A stretch of 64,000 nucleotides of DNA from Piliocolobus tephrosceles. Lineage: Eukaryota > Chordata > Mammalia > Primates > Cercopithecidae. Of the stretch, positions 55,416 through 64,000 are shown piece after piece. Position numbers and translations under genes: made by a program. The stretch is taken from the NCBI RefSeq assembly GCF_002776525.5, contig NC_045446.1, positions 66,712,627-66,776,626 of the forward strand. The letters run 5' to 3'. Under the pieces are notes generated by a model. It searched no databases, was not told the origin of the DNA, and saw nothing but the letters and a program-made list of their open reading frames with translations. How positions within the stretch are numbered: the first letter of the stretch is position 1; every line of letters begins with the position of its first letter.

Positions 55416-55726
55416 GTACCCAGAGAATCTGAGCAGGCTTTACGAAGGGGTGGCCTGGGGCTGGCTCTTGAAGAAAGTATAGAATCTTGAGCTAATCTAT
55501 TGGGATGAGCCTATCAGACAAACATTGCATTGCAAAGACACGAGAATGTGTGATGCGTTCAGGAACATTAGACCTAGCTTTATGTAAGCGCCAACAAGGA
55601 AGGAAGACTGGAACAGATCCCAAGGGGCTGTGGATGTGGCCAAAAGCCCTATTATGTACCTAGAGGTGTCCAAAATGGGGTGCAAAGTGATCCATTCATA
55701 TAGAAAGAACATTCTATAACTTTCTT

Positions 55727-56038
55727 TTTTTGAGACAAGATCTTATTCTGTTGCTCAGGCTGAAGTGCAGTGGCACCATCTCGGCTCACTGCAACCTCAA
55801 CCTCCCAGGTTCGAGCAATCCTCCTGCCTCAGCTCCTCAAGTAGCTGGAATGACAGGAGTATGCCACCACGCCCAGCTGGGGTTTTTTTTTTTTTTTTTT
55901 TTTTTTTTTGAAATTTTTAGTCAAGGTAGGGTTTTGCTATGTTGCCCAAGCTGGTCTTCAACTCCTGAGCTCAAGCCATCTGCCCATCTTGACCTCCCAA
56001 AATGCCAGGGTTACAGGTGTGAGTCACTGAGCCTGGTC
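55727..56038 (-). mobile_element. Alu, older (AluJ-like)
   Basis: GAGACAAGATCTTATTCTG to CACTGAGCCTGGTC. A long T run of about 26 bases at 55884-55909 replaces the middle A-rich linker. Confidence 0.9.
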
Positions 56039-56400
56039 AAAAATTCTAGAACTTCTGTTTATATTTACCTTCTAAAAAAGGAAGAAAAATTCAAGCTCTA
56101 CTAATATTTATTAAGTAGGCTGACATTGGTGCCCTCACCTTGTCCACACCATGGTAGGTCATGTGTCCAGCATAGGTTTGGCTGACCATGACGTTGCCAC
56201 CCCACTGCAACACCTTCAGTGAGCCTGCCACAGGATGTCATCGAGGCACTTCATTTTCTAAAAACAGTCGTTAAATCATAGCATCTTATCAAAGCTTCTT
56301 GACAGAATAAGTGGCTGCAAAAACCTTTTGTACCATACAGAAACTTGCTGGTTACCTCACAGCAAAATACTTAAAAGAGTTACACCTTAAAGATGAGTTT
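56039..56400. other. No gene recognised
   Basis: Unique sequence. A frame open at 56311-56400 runs into a microsatellite. I do not recognise its peptide. Confidence 0.35.
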
Positions 56401-56401
56401 T

Positions 56402-56494
56402 GCCCCTCTTTTCCTTTCCTTTCTCTTTCCTTCCTTCCTTCCTTCCTTCCTTCCTTCCTTCCTTCCTTCCTTCCTTCCTTCCTTCCTTCCTTCC

Positions 56495-56566
<72 letters not shown>

Positions 56567-56567
56567 T
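56402..56567 (+). repeat. (CCTT)n(CT)n(CTTT)n pyrimidine microsatellite
   Basis: About 165 bases of nearly pure C and T in three successive repeat types, directly joined to an inverted AluY where its poly-A tail should be. Long Ser/Pro/Leu frames here are low-complexity artefacts. Confidence 0.95.
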
Positions 56568-56846
56568 GACGGTGTCTTGCTCTGTCGCCCAGGCTGGAGT
56601 GCAGTGGCGCCATCTCGGCTCACTGCAAGCTCCGCCTCCCGGGTTCATGCCATTCTCCTGCCTCAGCCTCCCGAGTAGCTGGGACTATAGGCGCCCGCCA
56701 CCTCGCCCGGCTAATTTTTTTGTATTTTTATAGAGACGGAGTTTCACCGTGTTAGCCAGGATGGTCTCAATCTTCTGACCTCCTGACCCGCCCACCTCGG
56801 CCTCCCAAAGTGCTGGGATTACAGGCGTGAGCCACCGCACCCGGCT
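56568..56846 (-). mobile_element. AluY, Old World monkey-like
   Basis: GACGGTGTCTTGCTCTGTC to CACCGCACCCGGCT, with CACCTCGCCCGGCTA in the middle. Its tail is the preceding microsatellite. Confidence 0.9.
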
Positions 56847-56954
56847 CCTCTCCTTTCCTGTCCTTTCCTTTCCTCTCCTCTCCTCTCCTCTCCTCTCCTC
56901 TTTCTTTCTTTCTTTTCTTTTTCTTCTTTCCTTCTCTTCTTTTCTTTCCTTATT
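56847..56954 (+). repeat. (TCTCC)n/(TTTCC)n pyrimidine microsatellite
   Basis: CTCCT and TTTCC units between two inverted Alus, most likely grown from the tail of the Alu on its right. Confidence 0.9.
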
Positions 56955-57218
56955 TTTTTTTAATTTTTTTTTTTTAATCACCCAGGCTAGAGTGCAGTGA
57001 CGCCATCCCAGCTCACTGTGACCTCTGCCTCTTGGGTTCAAGCAATTCTTCTGCCTCAGCCTCCTGAGTAGCTGGGATTCCAGCTAATTTTTATATCTTT
57101 AGTGGAGATAGGGTTTTGCCATTTTGGCCAGTCTGGTCTCAAACTCTTGATCTCAAGTGATCCACCCACCTCAGCCTCTCAAAGTGCTGGGATTACAGGT
57201 GTGAGCCATGGCACCCAG
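56955..57218 (-). mobile_element. Alu, shortened
   Basis: T run then ATCACCCAGGCTAGAGTGC to GAGCCATGGCACCCAGC. It lacks the usual GAGACGGAGTCTCGCTCTG end and part of the linker. Confidence 0.85.
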
Positions 57219-58010
57219 CAGAGATTTGCCTTTTTCTTCTATGAAAAGACAAATGATCCAAATGTGCTGGCTCTTTCTGTGACAATTAGGGGATGCTATC
57301 CAGCAGATGCTAAAAATGAATGAATACATAGCAGAGGTAAAGGTGACATTTTAAGATTGAATAAGAAAGCAACTGCTTTGGAAACAAAGTCACTCTATAG
57401 GGAGAACACTTTGCTGAATAAAATCTTGGGATGATTTTGTTGCTGAAGTTCAATGTGTTTTGAACTCATTTGTCAAAAATATTAAAAAGTAACACCTTCA
57501 ACTGGTTGGCATCAGTTAAACCAAATTCCAATCAAAAGCCCGTGCACAGAATTGAAAATTGCACCTTGTGATTTAGTAAGTACAGTCAAGAATGCACATC
57601 CTCCATGTGGCACTTCGGCTCTTTGTGAGATATATTTTTTCAACTACAATAACCATTAAGCCAAGTGAAAAGATACATGGAATTTAGTACTAGATTCTCA
57701 AATGAGTGTAGCACTTATTAATGCAAGATTTTATTTTAAAATGGAGCATTCTTAATTGCAATTTTTAAAAATAATGTATTTAGAGCAAAAGGCTTTTTAA
57801 TACCATTAAATAAAATGAAAATAAAACTTTTAAAATGATATTACTTATTTAATCCTTCTCTCATTCTTTTTCCAGTGTCTATTATTGGCGTATATTTTCA
57901 AATTTATCCAAGCATTTGTGTGGCAGCACATGTATATAATTTATAAATAAACGCAGTGCATATATTGGATTGATGGTATGCATTTTTTTTACTGATAGGA
58001 GAATGAGATT
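57219..58010. other. No gene recognised; AT-rich
   Basis: AT-rich unique sequence with no repeat I can name and no open frame above about 70 codons. It could be an old transposon remnant, but I found no diagnostic motif. Confidence 0.4.
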
Positions 58011-60380
58011 CAGCCACAGCTGAGCGTGATGGGCAAGTTAGGGAGGAACTCAGGAGGTGAGGGCCAGGATCCACTTGAGGCCACCTCCAAAACTGGAGGT
58101 TGGGAGTCTAGAGGTTTCACAGGGACCCTCTTGGCGACTCCTATTGGGCCCAGGGGTCTATGGTCTAGAGGAGAGGCTAGGCATTGATCCGGACATGGCC
58201 CAGGAGGGAGCCAGAGCTGGACCCAGGGTCAAAGACAAGGAAGAGTGGAAGAGGGGACTCCAGAGGCTTTTTGGAGAAGGCAGAATTAAGTACAGGCTGT
58301 GGTGATGGATGGGATGAGAGGGTGAGGAGAGCATGGGAGGCACCCATGCTGCTGCCCGAGACACTGTAGCATGTGTCAGGGTGGTGGAAGTGTCCTCACT
58401 GAAATGGGGCATGACGTGGAGGGGAAGGAGCAGTTTTCCAGGGACAGTCCAGTTTTAGGTATGATCTGGATCCATGCAGGGTCCCTGCTGGAGAGATCAG
58501 GAGACCAGGGGCTCAGGGAGAGAGAGAAGCCAAGGACTCAGCTTCCTCTCTATTCTCCCCACAGGGTTACATGTCCCCAAAGGCAAAGACAGGGCCTCCT
58601 CCTACCCTATTCTCCTCTCACGTCCCCGCTGAGCCAGGGAGGGCTCACCATAAGTGCTCAATGCCAGCAGCCAGTTTGGGGTGGGCAAGGGCCCAGGTCC
58701 CAGGCCACAGAAACTGAAGGTTGCCCTGGTAACAGGCCCTGTTATGATGCTTCAGGGAGCCAGGGGGCTGTTAGTCAGAGCCATGCAGGAAGGGGCCATT
58801 ATGTCCCCTACTGCCCTGGAGGCCTGGCAGACCAAATCTGGACACGCCTGGGAGTGGCCCAAGGACGGGTCATTGTCTGGCCTGACCCTGGCTGCTGGTC
58901 AAAGGGGACAGCTTGGTCCCACAGAGGCTCCCAGTGGGGATCTGAGTCCAAAAATCAGTCTACTGTCCATTAACAAACCATGATGGGGATGACAGGCAAA
59001 TCAGACCTGACCCTCGGTGGGGGAAGAGGGGTTCCTGTCTGTCACATGAGATGGGATATCAGGGGTGGCACCAGCACAGCTCTGGCTCAGCCTTCCAGAC
59101 ACACCTCAGCCCTTGACGCGGTCCCCTTGGGAGCCCCGTGCACTGATGTCAGGAAGATGGCCAGGGTTCCCACATTTCAGGACTCCTTGTGGAGATCGCT
59201 TCAGAGCCACAGGGGAAAGGCAGCCCCTTCTGACCTGGCTGGAATATTCCAGCATACCTTGGGATAGACAGTCCCTGTTTTTCCTGGGCCTCAGTCTCCT
59301 TGTGGTATGTCAGCAGATTACTCAGGGCACCTGACCCTGCAAGCCCCCACTGTGTCCACACTGAGCCACGCCCATGCCACATGGCCTCACTGCCACATCT
59401 CTGCGCATGCTGTTCTGTCTGCAGGGGATGCCCTCTCCCCTGGGCTTGCCTGTATCATCCTGTGCTTCCTTCCCACAGCCTTGCTGTAACGTCACTTCCG
59501 GGCTGGTGAGTTTGATCCTTCTGTTGCAGGACCTGTGACTAAGGCGGCGGGAGGCCTGGGGCCCAGCCCTCCATGAGCAGGCCTCCTTCACCCCTCCCTA
59601 AGAGTGAGAGAACCCATTGGATCACTGTCTCCAGGCAGGGGTCCCTTCCCTGCTGTGCGCATCCCCCCAACACACACACACACACACACACATGTCCTCC
59701 GGGCATCCCCAGGGAAAGATGCAGAGTCTCAGAAGGACTGGCATGCCCCTACTCGCTGCACAGCCTCAGAGGAGCCACGTCCCCTCCTTGAGTCTCCATT
59801 TCCCATTGGTAGAAGGAGGGCAGGGAGTGACGGGCAGGGATTGACCAACAGGAAGACACGCCACGGCAGAGCTAGCACCCACGCTTCTGATTACTTTTAA
59901 GGAATGGTTATTTTTATTCTAAATGTGGGCATCTCTTGCTGGCTCTTTTAGGCTGTTTGATTAATACTCATGAGTCACACCCCACTCCCCTTGACCCTCT
60001 TGTGGGTTGGAGGAGCTGAAGGAGGGTGGGGACGGGAGGCCAGGCCCCCCAGGAACCTGCCCTCAGCATGAATGTCAGGAAGCTCAGCAGCAACAGCAGG
60101 GCAGACCTGAATCACTCAGCCCTTTCCAGCCCCGGGGAGCTCTGATAATAGACCCGGGAGCCCTTCCAAGAAGCAGCCTAGGGCACAGGCACAGGCAAAC
60201 AGGCCCCATTTGTAATCCTGCCACTGCAGGCCCCTGCCTTTTTCCTGATCCTCCCTCCAAGAATCTTACTATTCATGATCGAAACTGTCTCTGACACCCT
60301 GTGGTTCCCCCTGCCACATGCTTGCTCAAGTTGTTCCTGGACTGCCTTCTCCAGCCTTCTGGGACCAGCCACTGCTGGTC
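58011..60380. other. No gene recognised; GC-rich unique sequence
   Basis: The longest frame is 200 codons (58371-58973 plus) overlapping another at 58654-58983. Neither has a recognisable domain or signal peptide. A (CA)n microsatellite lies at 59670-59692. L2-like text occurs around 59390-59480. Conservation data would be needed to exclude an exon. Confidence 0.4.
59670..59692 (+). repeat. (CA)n microsatellite
   Basis: Eleven CA units. Confidence 0.95.
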
Positions 60381-60384
60381 TTTG

Positions 60385-60530
60385 CCTCAGTTCATCCTTA
60401 CAACAGCTCAGCGATATGGGTACTGTTATCCTATGTCACTGGGCTGGGGGGTAGGGCAAACTGAGGCTCAGAGAGGCTGGTCAGTGACCCGACAGACCTG
60501 CCTAAGGTTCATGCTCTTAACCTTCCAAGC
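60385..60530 (-). mobile_element. MIR SINE fragment
   Basis: CAACAGCTCAGCGATATGGG and CAAACTGAGGCTCAGAGAGG are the reverse complement of the MIR core. Confidence 0.7.
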
Positions 60531-60764
60531 AGGGATCTCCCCTCCCTTCCTTTCCCAGGGCAGTCCCTCCCGCTATGGCCAGGGGACCTCTGCCTGGGGG
60601 AAGCATTAAGGCTCTTGCCAGGGACCTGCATAGTGGGTGGGCCTCCCTCAGGATTTTCCCTTTTCTAGTGGCCACAGAGCTTGGCTGACCTCGGCACCTC
60701 CTGGGTTGGCCCTGCCCCTGTGCTTACAAGAACTGTGGTACCCTATTAGCATATAGGTGGCTAA

Positions 60765-60905
60765 GAAGGACAGAGCCTGAACTTGGAGTCAAGAGCCCGC
60801 GGTTTGAATCCGTGCTCTGCCACTCATTTGCCATGACCTTGGATGAGTTGCTCACCTCTGTAAGCCTCTGAGGGACTGTCTACCAGGTGAAATGAGGGCA
60901 TTGTG
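60765..60905 (+). mobile_element. MIR SINE fragment
   Basis: GGTTTGAATCCGTGCTCTGC, ATGACCTTGGATGAGTTGCT and CAGGTGAAATGAGGGCAT follow the head and core of MIR in sense. Confidence 0.8.
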
Positions 60906-61485
60906 GGGACAGGAGCGGGAGTACAGTGGGCCTTGCTGGAAGTGAGCTGAGTCTGAGAGGGGTGGAGGGGTGGGTGAGAGGAAGCTTGGCCCAGGAGACA
61001 GGGCCATTCCAGGTCTAGGTCTGGAAGCCGAGGACGAGGAGCATGAAAGCAAGGACGTGCTGTGCTCATCTGTGCAGAAAACTTTAGGGAGCACCCCCTT
61101 CCTGTGGGTAGAAAAAGAAAGAGCTTTGCCCTTTGGAATTTGCCCCTGTGTCTCCCCCCACACCACAAGACACAGACCTCCAGCATTTGGGCTGAATTAA
61201 GAGCATCAGACATCAGCTGCTTCTGAATCATGGGCTGCTCCAAGCCAGGAGAGCACGTAGGGCATATCCTGAAGGGAGGTTTTCACACTGTGTCCAGCAG
61301 GCTCTGGAGGACTTTAGGGGTGCCTCGGAAGAAGGGGCTCTGGGCCCCACCCTACCTTCTCTCACACATGTCCCTTTATTATCTTTGCAAACTGGGGTCC
61401 TTTTATTTCAAGTAAAGAGTGGGGTTTGTATCCAAATAGAGAAACAGAGAAAAACCACCCCTGGATCCAAGGCTCTCGTTTTATA
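60906..61485. other. No gene recognised
   Basis: Unique sequence. The frames of 76-139 codons at 60824-61243 overlap on both strands and partly cover a MIR, so I do not regard them as genes. Confidence 0.4.
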
Positions 61486-61489
61486 GAGT

Positions 61490-61945
61490 TCAGGAGAAGT
61501 CACACAGCCAGACAGTGGGAGGGCAGGATTAGAATCCTGTCTGCCCGGCTCACACATGCATGCATGCCTTTATTCACTAACTAATTCAAAAAGTAGGTAT
61601 CAAATGCCCTCCCTGTGCCAGGCATGATGCTGACCAGGAGGATTCTGTGGAAGCCAAAATAGACAGGGTCCCTATTCTCACAGTTCACAGTCTAAGAAGA
61701 TGACACTGATTAATAACAGCTCACACGTTGGCACTTATTACCATATGCCATGTCCTTTACATGTATGGACTCTTGTGATTACCCTATGAGATTAGTAAGT
61801 CCTCAGTTTGCAGAGGAGGAAATTGAGGTACTGATAGGTGAAACAATATGCCTACGGACAAGCAGCTAGAAAGCAGCAGAGTTGGGATTTGAACCTTTAC
61901 TATGTGGCTCCAGAGTATGTGTTCATTTCTACTCCATTATATAGA
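61490..61945 (-). mobile_element. MIR-derived sequence (two stretches)
   Basis: A short piece at 61490-61555 (GTCACACAGCCAGACAGTGG) and a long one at 61715-61945 (CCTATGAGATTAGTAAGTCC, GAGGAGGAAATTGAGGTACT, GAGTTGGGATTTGAACCTTT) read as reverse-complement MIR. Text between them (CTCCCTGTGCCAGGCATGAT) is MIR/L2-like. Confidence 0.75.
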
Positions 61946-62074
61946 TCGGTGTGACTTAGAACCTATGGTGTTTTCTATTTGTTTTACTTATATACAGGGG
62001 AATCTGGCTAAGCTGAGGTCAGGGTAGGGAGAGGTGTCAGCAAAGGCTTCCCTGAGGAAGTGATGTTATTTTAA

Positions 62075-63465
62075 AATGGAAGGACAACACTTACAGGCAA
62101 TTGATTTTCAACAATGGTGTCAAGACCATTCAGTAGTGTTTGCAATAAATGATGCTGGGACAATTGGATATCCACATGAAAAATAATAAATCTGATCCTC
62201 TACCTCACACCATACACAAGCATTAACTGAAAATATATTGAAGGCCTAAATGTAAGAACTAAAACTATAAAACTCCCAGACACTTAGAAGAAACTAAGAC
62301 TCTATACAACTCTTAAAACTAAAAGACACTAAAACTCTATAAAACGCTAAAAATTTAAAAGAAAACATAGTTGTAAATCTTTGTGACTTTGGATTAGGCA
62401 CTGGTTTCTAGGATATAATACCAAAAGCACAAACGACAAAAGAAAAAAAAGATACATCGTATATCATCAAAATTAAAAACTTTCATGCTTCAAAGAATAC
62501 CACCAAGAAAGTAAAAGCAAAACTCACAGAATGAGAAAAAACTTAGCAAACCATGTGTCCAGTAAGAGACTTGTATCTAGAATATATAAAGAACATTTAC
62601 AACTCAGTAATAAAAAGACAAATAACCCAATTAAAAATGGGCAAAGGCTCTGGATAGAGCCTCTAAAGAATATGTACAAGTGGTCAATAAGCACATGGAA
62701 AGCTGTTCACCACTACTAGCCATTGGAGAAATGCTATAATGAAATACCACTTTATGCCCACTACAATGGCTGTCATTAAAAAGACGGACAATAAAAAGTG
62801 TTGATGAGGATATAAAGAAACTGGAACCCCAGCAGGCGCATGAGCATGTAAAATAGTGCAACCTCTGTGGAAAACCATCTGGCAATTCCTCAAAAGGTTA
62901 AACATAGTTACCCTATGACAAAGCAATTCCACTCCTAGGAATATACCCAAGAGAAATAAAACATATGCCACACAAAAACTTGGACGTGAGCGTGCATAGC
63001 AGCATTATTCATCATAGCTAAAAAGTGGAAACATCCCAAATGGCCATGAGTTGATGAACAGTTCAATAGAATGTGGTATCATTCATGCAATGGAATATTA
63101 TTTGGCAACAAAAAGCAACAAGTACTGACACATGCTACAACATGGGTGAACCTTGAAAACATGATGCTAAGGGAAAGAAGTCAATCAAAAAGAATACATG
63201 TTGTGTAATCCCATTTACACAAAATGTCCAGAATAGGCAGATTTATAGAGGCAGAAAATAGATGAGTGATTGCCTAATTGGGCACTTGGGGGAGTGACTG
63301 CTGATGAGTATGGGATTTTAGGGGTGGAGAGGTCATAGAAATGTTCTAAAATCAATTGTGGTGATGGTTACTCAGCTCTGTGAGTATACTAAATCACTGA
63401 ACTATACACTTTTAATAAAACAATTGTATGATATATGAATTATATATCAACGAGTTGTTATTTTT
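62075..63465 (+). mobile_element. Old L1 3' end (L1M-type), sense
   Basis: From CAATTGATTTTCAACAATGG through GGCCTAAATGTAAGAACTAA (end of ORF2), AGCAATTCCACTCCTAGGAA, ATGGAATATTATTTGGCAAC and the end CACTGAACTATACACTTTTA. ORF2 is full of stops. Older than the L1s at 7.4, 34.8 and 43.2 kb, judged by divergence. Confidence 0.85.
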
Positions 63466-63904
63466 AAAATATGGAAGGATGAAGAGGCACTACCTATGAA
63501 CATGGAAGGGGCTGGGGTTTGGGGAGTGCCTTGTAAACTAAGGGAACAGCACGTACAAAGACCCTGTGGCTGGGAGTTTGGGGTGGTTAAGAAAGCAAAA
63601 GAGACCAGGTGACAGGAGCTCACAGGGGAAAAAAAAAAAGAGAGAGAGGAGAGAAGAGGCTGGAGAGCCAGCCAGACTAGCCCATCCAGGGCCTTGAGGA
63701 CCAAAGCAAGGCCTCAGGTGCACATCAAGGCCGGTGAGGGTGAGGTTCTTACCATAGTGCAGGTGGTGGCACACGGCTCCTCATGCCCAGCCTGTCTCGC
63801 CCTTCCCCTCTTTCTGACCTCGCCCATCTGTCTGGGGAAGCCCTGGCATAGGATGTGAGTTCCAAGGGATCTCTTGTCAGAAGTCTTCATGGAGGACAGG
63901 CTTT
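63466..63904. other. No gene recognised
   Basis: Unique sequence with a short A-rich/GA run at 63628-63656. Two minus frames of about 80 codons have no features. Confidence 0.4.
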
Positions 63905-64000
63905 GTGGCAGAGCTGAGGTTGAAGTGCCACCTCTGCCACTCGCTGAGTGACTTTGGCAGGCTCTGTCCTCTCTCCCAGAGCCCTGGTTTCTGCATCTGC
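63905..64000 (+). mobile_element. MIR SINE, cut by window end
   Basis: GCCACCTCTGCCACTCGCTG, AGTGACTTTGGCAGGCTCTG and CCTGGTTTCTGCATCTGC follow the MIR head and core in sense up to the last base. Confidence 0.75.

Noticed and set aside
56352..56648. Lys/Glu/Arg-repeat peptide frames on the minus strand
   Set aside because: Direct translation of the CCTT/CTTT microsatellite and an Alu.
56400..56960. Direct repeats that might suggest a CRISPR-like or satellite array
   Set aside because: Units are 2-5 bases with no spacers; ordinary microsatellites in a primate genome.
57920..57960. Possible U6 snRNA pseudogene (GGCAGCACATGTATATAA)
   Set aside because: Only about 20 bases resemble U6, and neither the rest of the RNA nor a terminal T run follows.
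58371..58973. 200-codon plus-strand frame
   Set aside because: GC-rich unique DNA with a second overlapping frame. No domain, signal peptide or splice context recognised; conservation would be needed to reconsider.

Overview
This is a primate genomic window made mostly of interspersed repeats. I found no host protein-coding exon, rRNA, tRNA or CRISPR array that I could support. Several Alu copies (8761-9061, 43520-43794, 56568-56846) carry spellings such as CACCTCGCCCGGCTA and, in the first, GGCTTGAGCCACCGCG, which I associate with Old World monkey AluY lineages. A cercopithecine such as macaque or baboon is therefore the best guess; that is inference, not proof.

Layout: 1-4.9 kb is old, diverged sequence with L1M, L2 and MER5-type remnants. 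5.0-9.7 kb is a nest: an old L1M 5' end, then a Tigger1 DNA transposon, then a primate L1, then an AluY. 9.7-20.4 kb is mainly ancient L1 3'-end sequence with many Alus. 20.4-24.0 kb is GC-richer, mostly unique sequence with MIR, MER5A and MLT1 remnants. 24.0-29.7 kb is ancient antisense L1 with Alus. 29.7-34.8 kb is mostly unique. 34.8-37.9 kb is a small hAT-type element split by an L1 (itself carrying an Alu) and by a second Alu. 37.9-42.0 kb is mostly unique with MLT1 and MIR. 42.0-44.9 kb holds an MLT1-type LTR with an Alu, and a twin-primed (internally inverted) L1 with a perfect 14-bp target duplication. 44.9-48.2 kb is mostly unique with a long GA tract.

The most informative locus is 48.2-52.8 kb. 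A young-looking, internally deleted gammaretrovirus-like provirus (48737-50972) sits inside an older class I LTR (about 48202-51099) and is flanked by a CACTC duplication. Its 5' LTR is almost wholly hidden behind a 10-N assembly gap; its 3' LTR (536 bp) is intact, CpG-rich, has no TATA box, and contains a perfect TGACGTCA site and four 20-bp tandem units. About 1.3 kb downstream is a solo LTR7 (HERV-H family) on the minus strand with a CTCAT duplication. 52.9-64 kb is mostly unique sequence with L2, MIR, three Alus, long pyrimidine microsatellites and an old L1 3' end.

Nothing here forms an operon or pathway. The interest is in the layered history of insertions, the assembly gap, and possible LTR promoter activity. 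Repeat family names come from memory of consensus sequences; those I am unsure of are marked.
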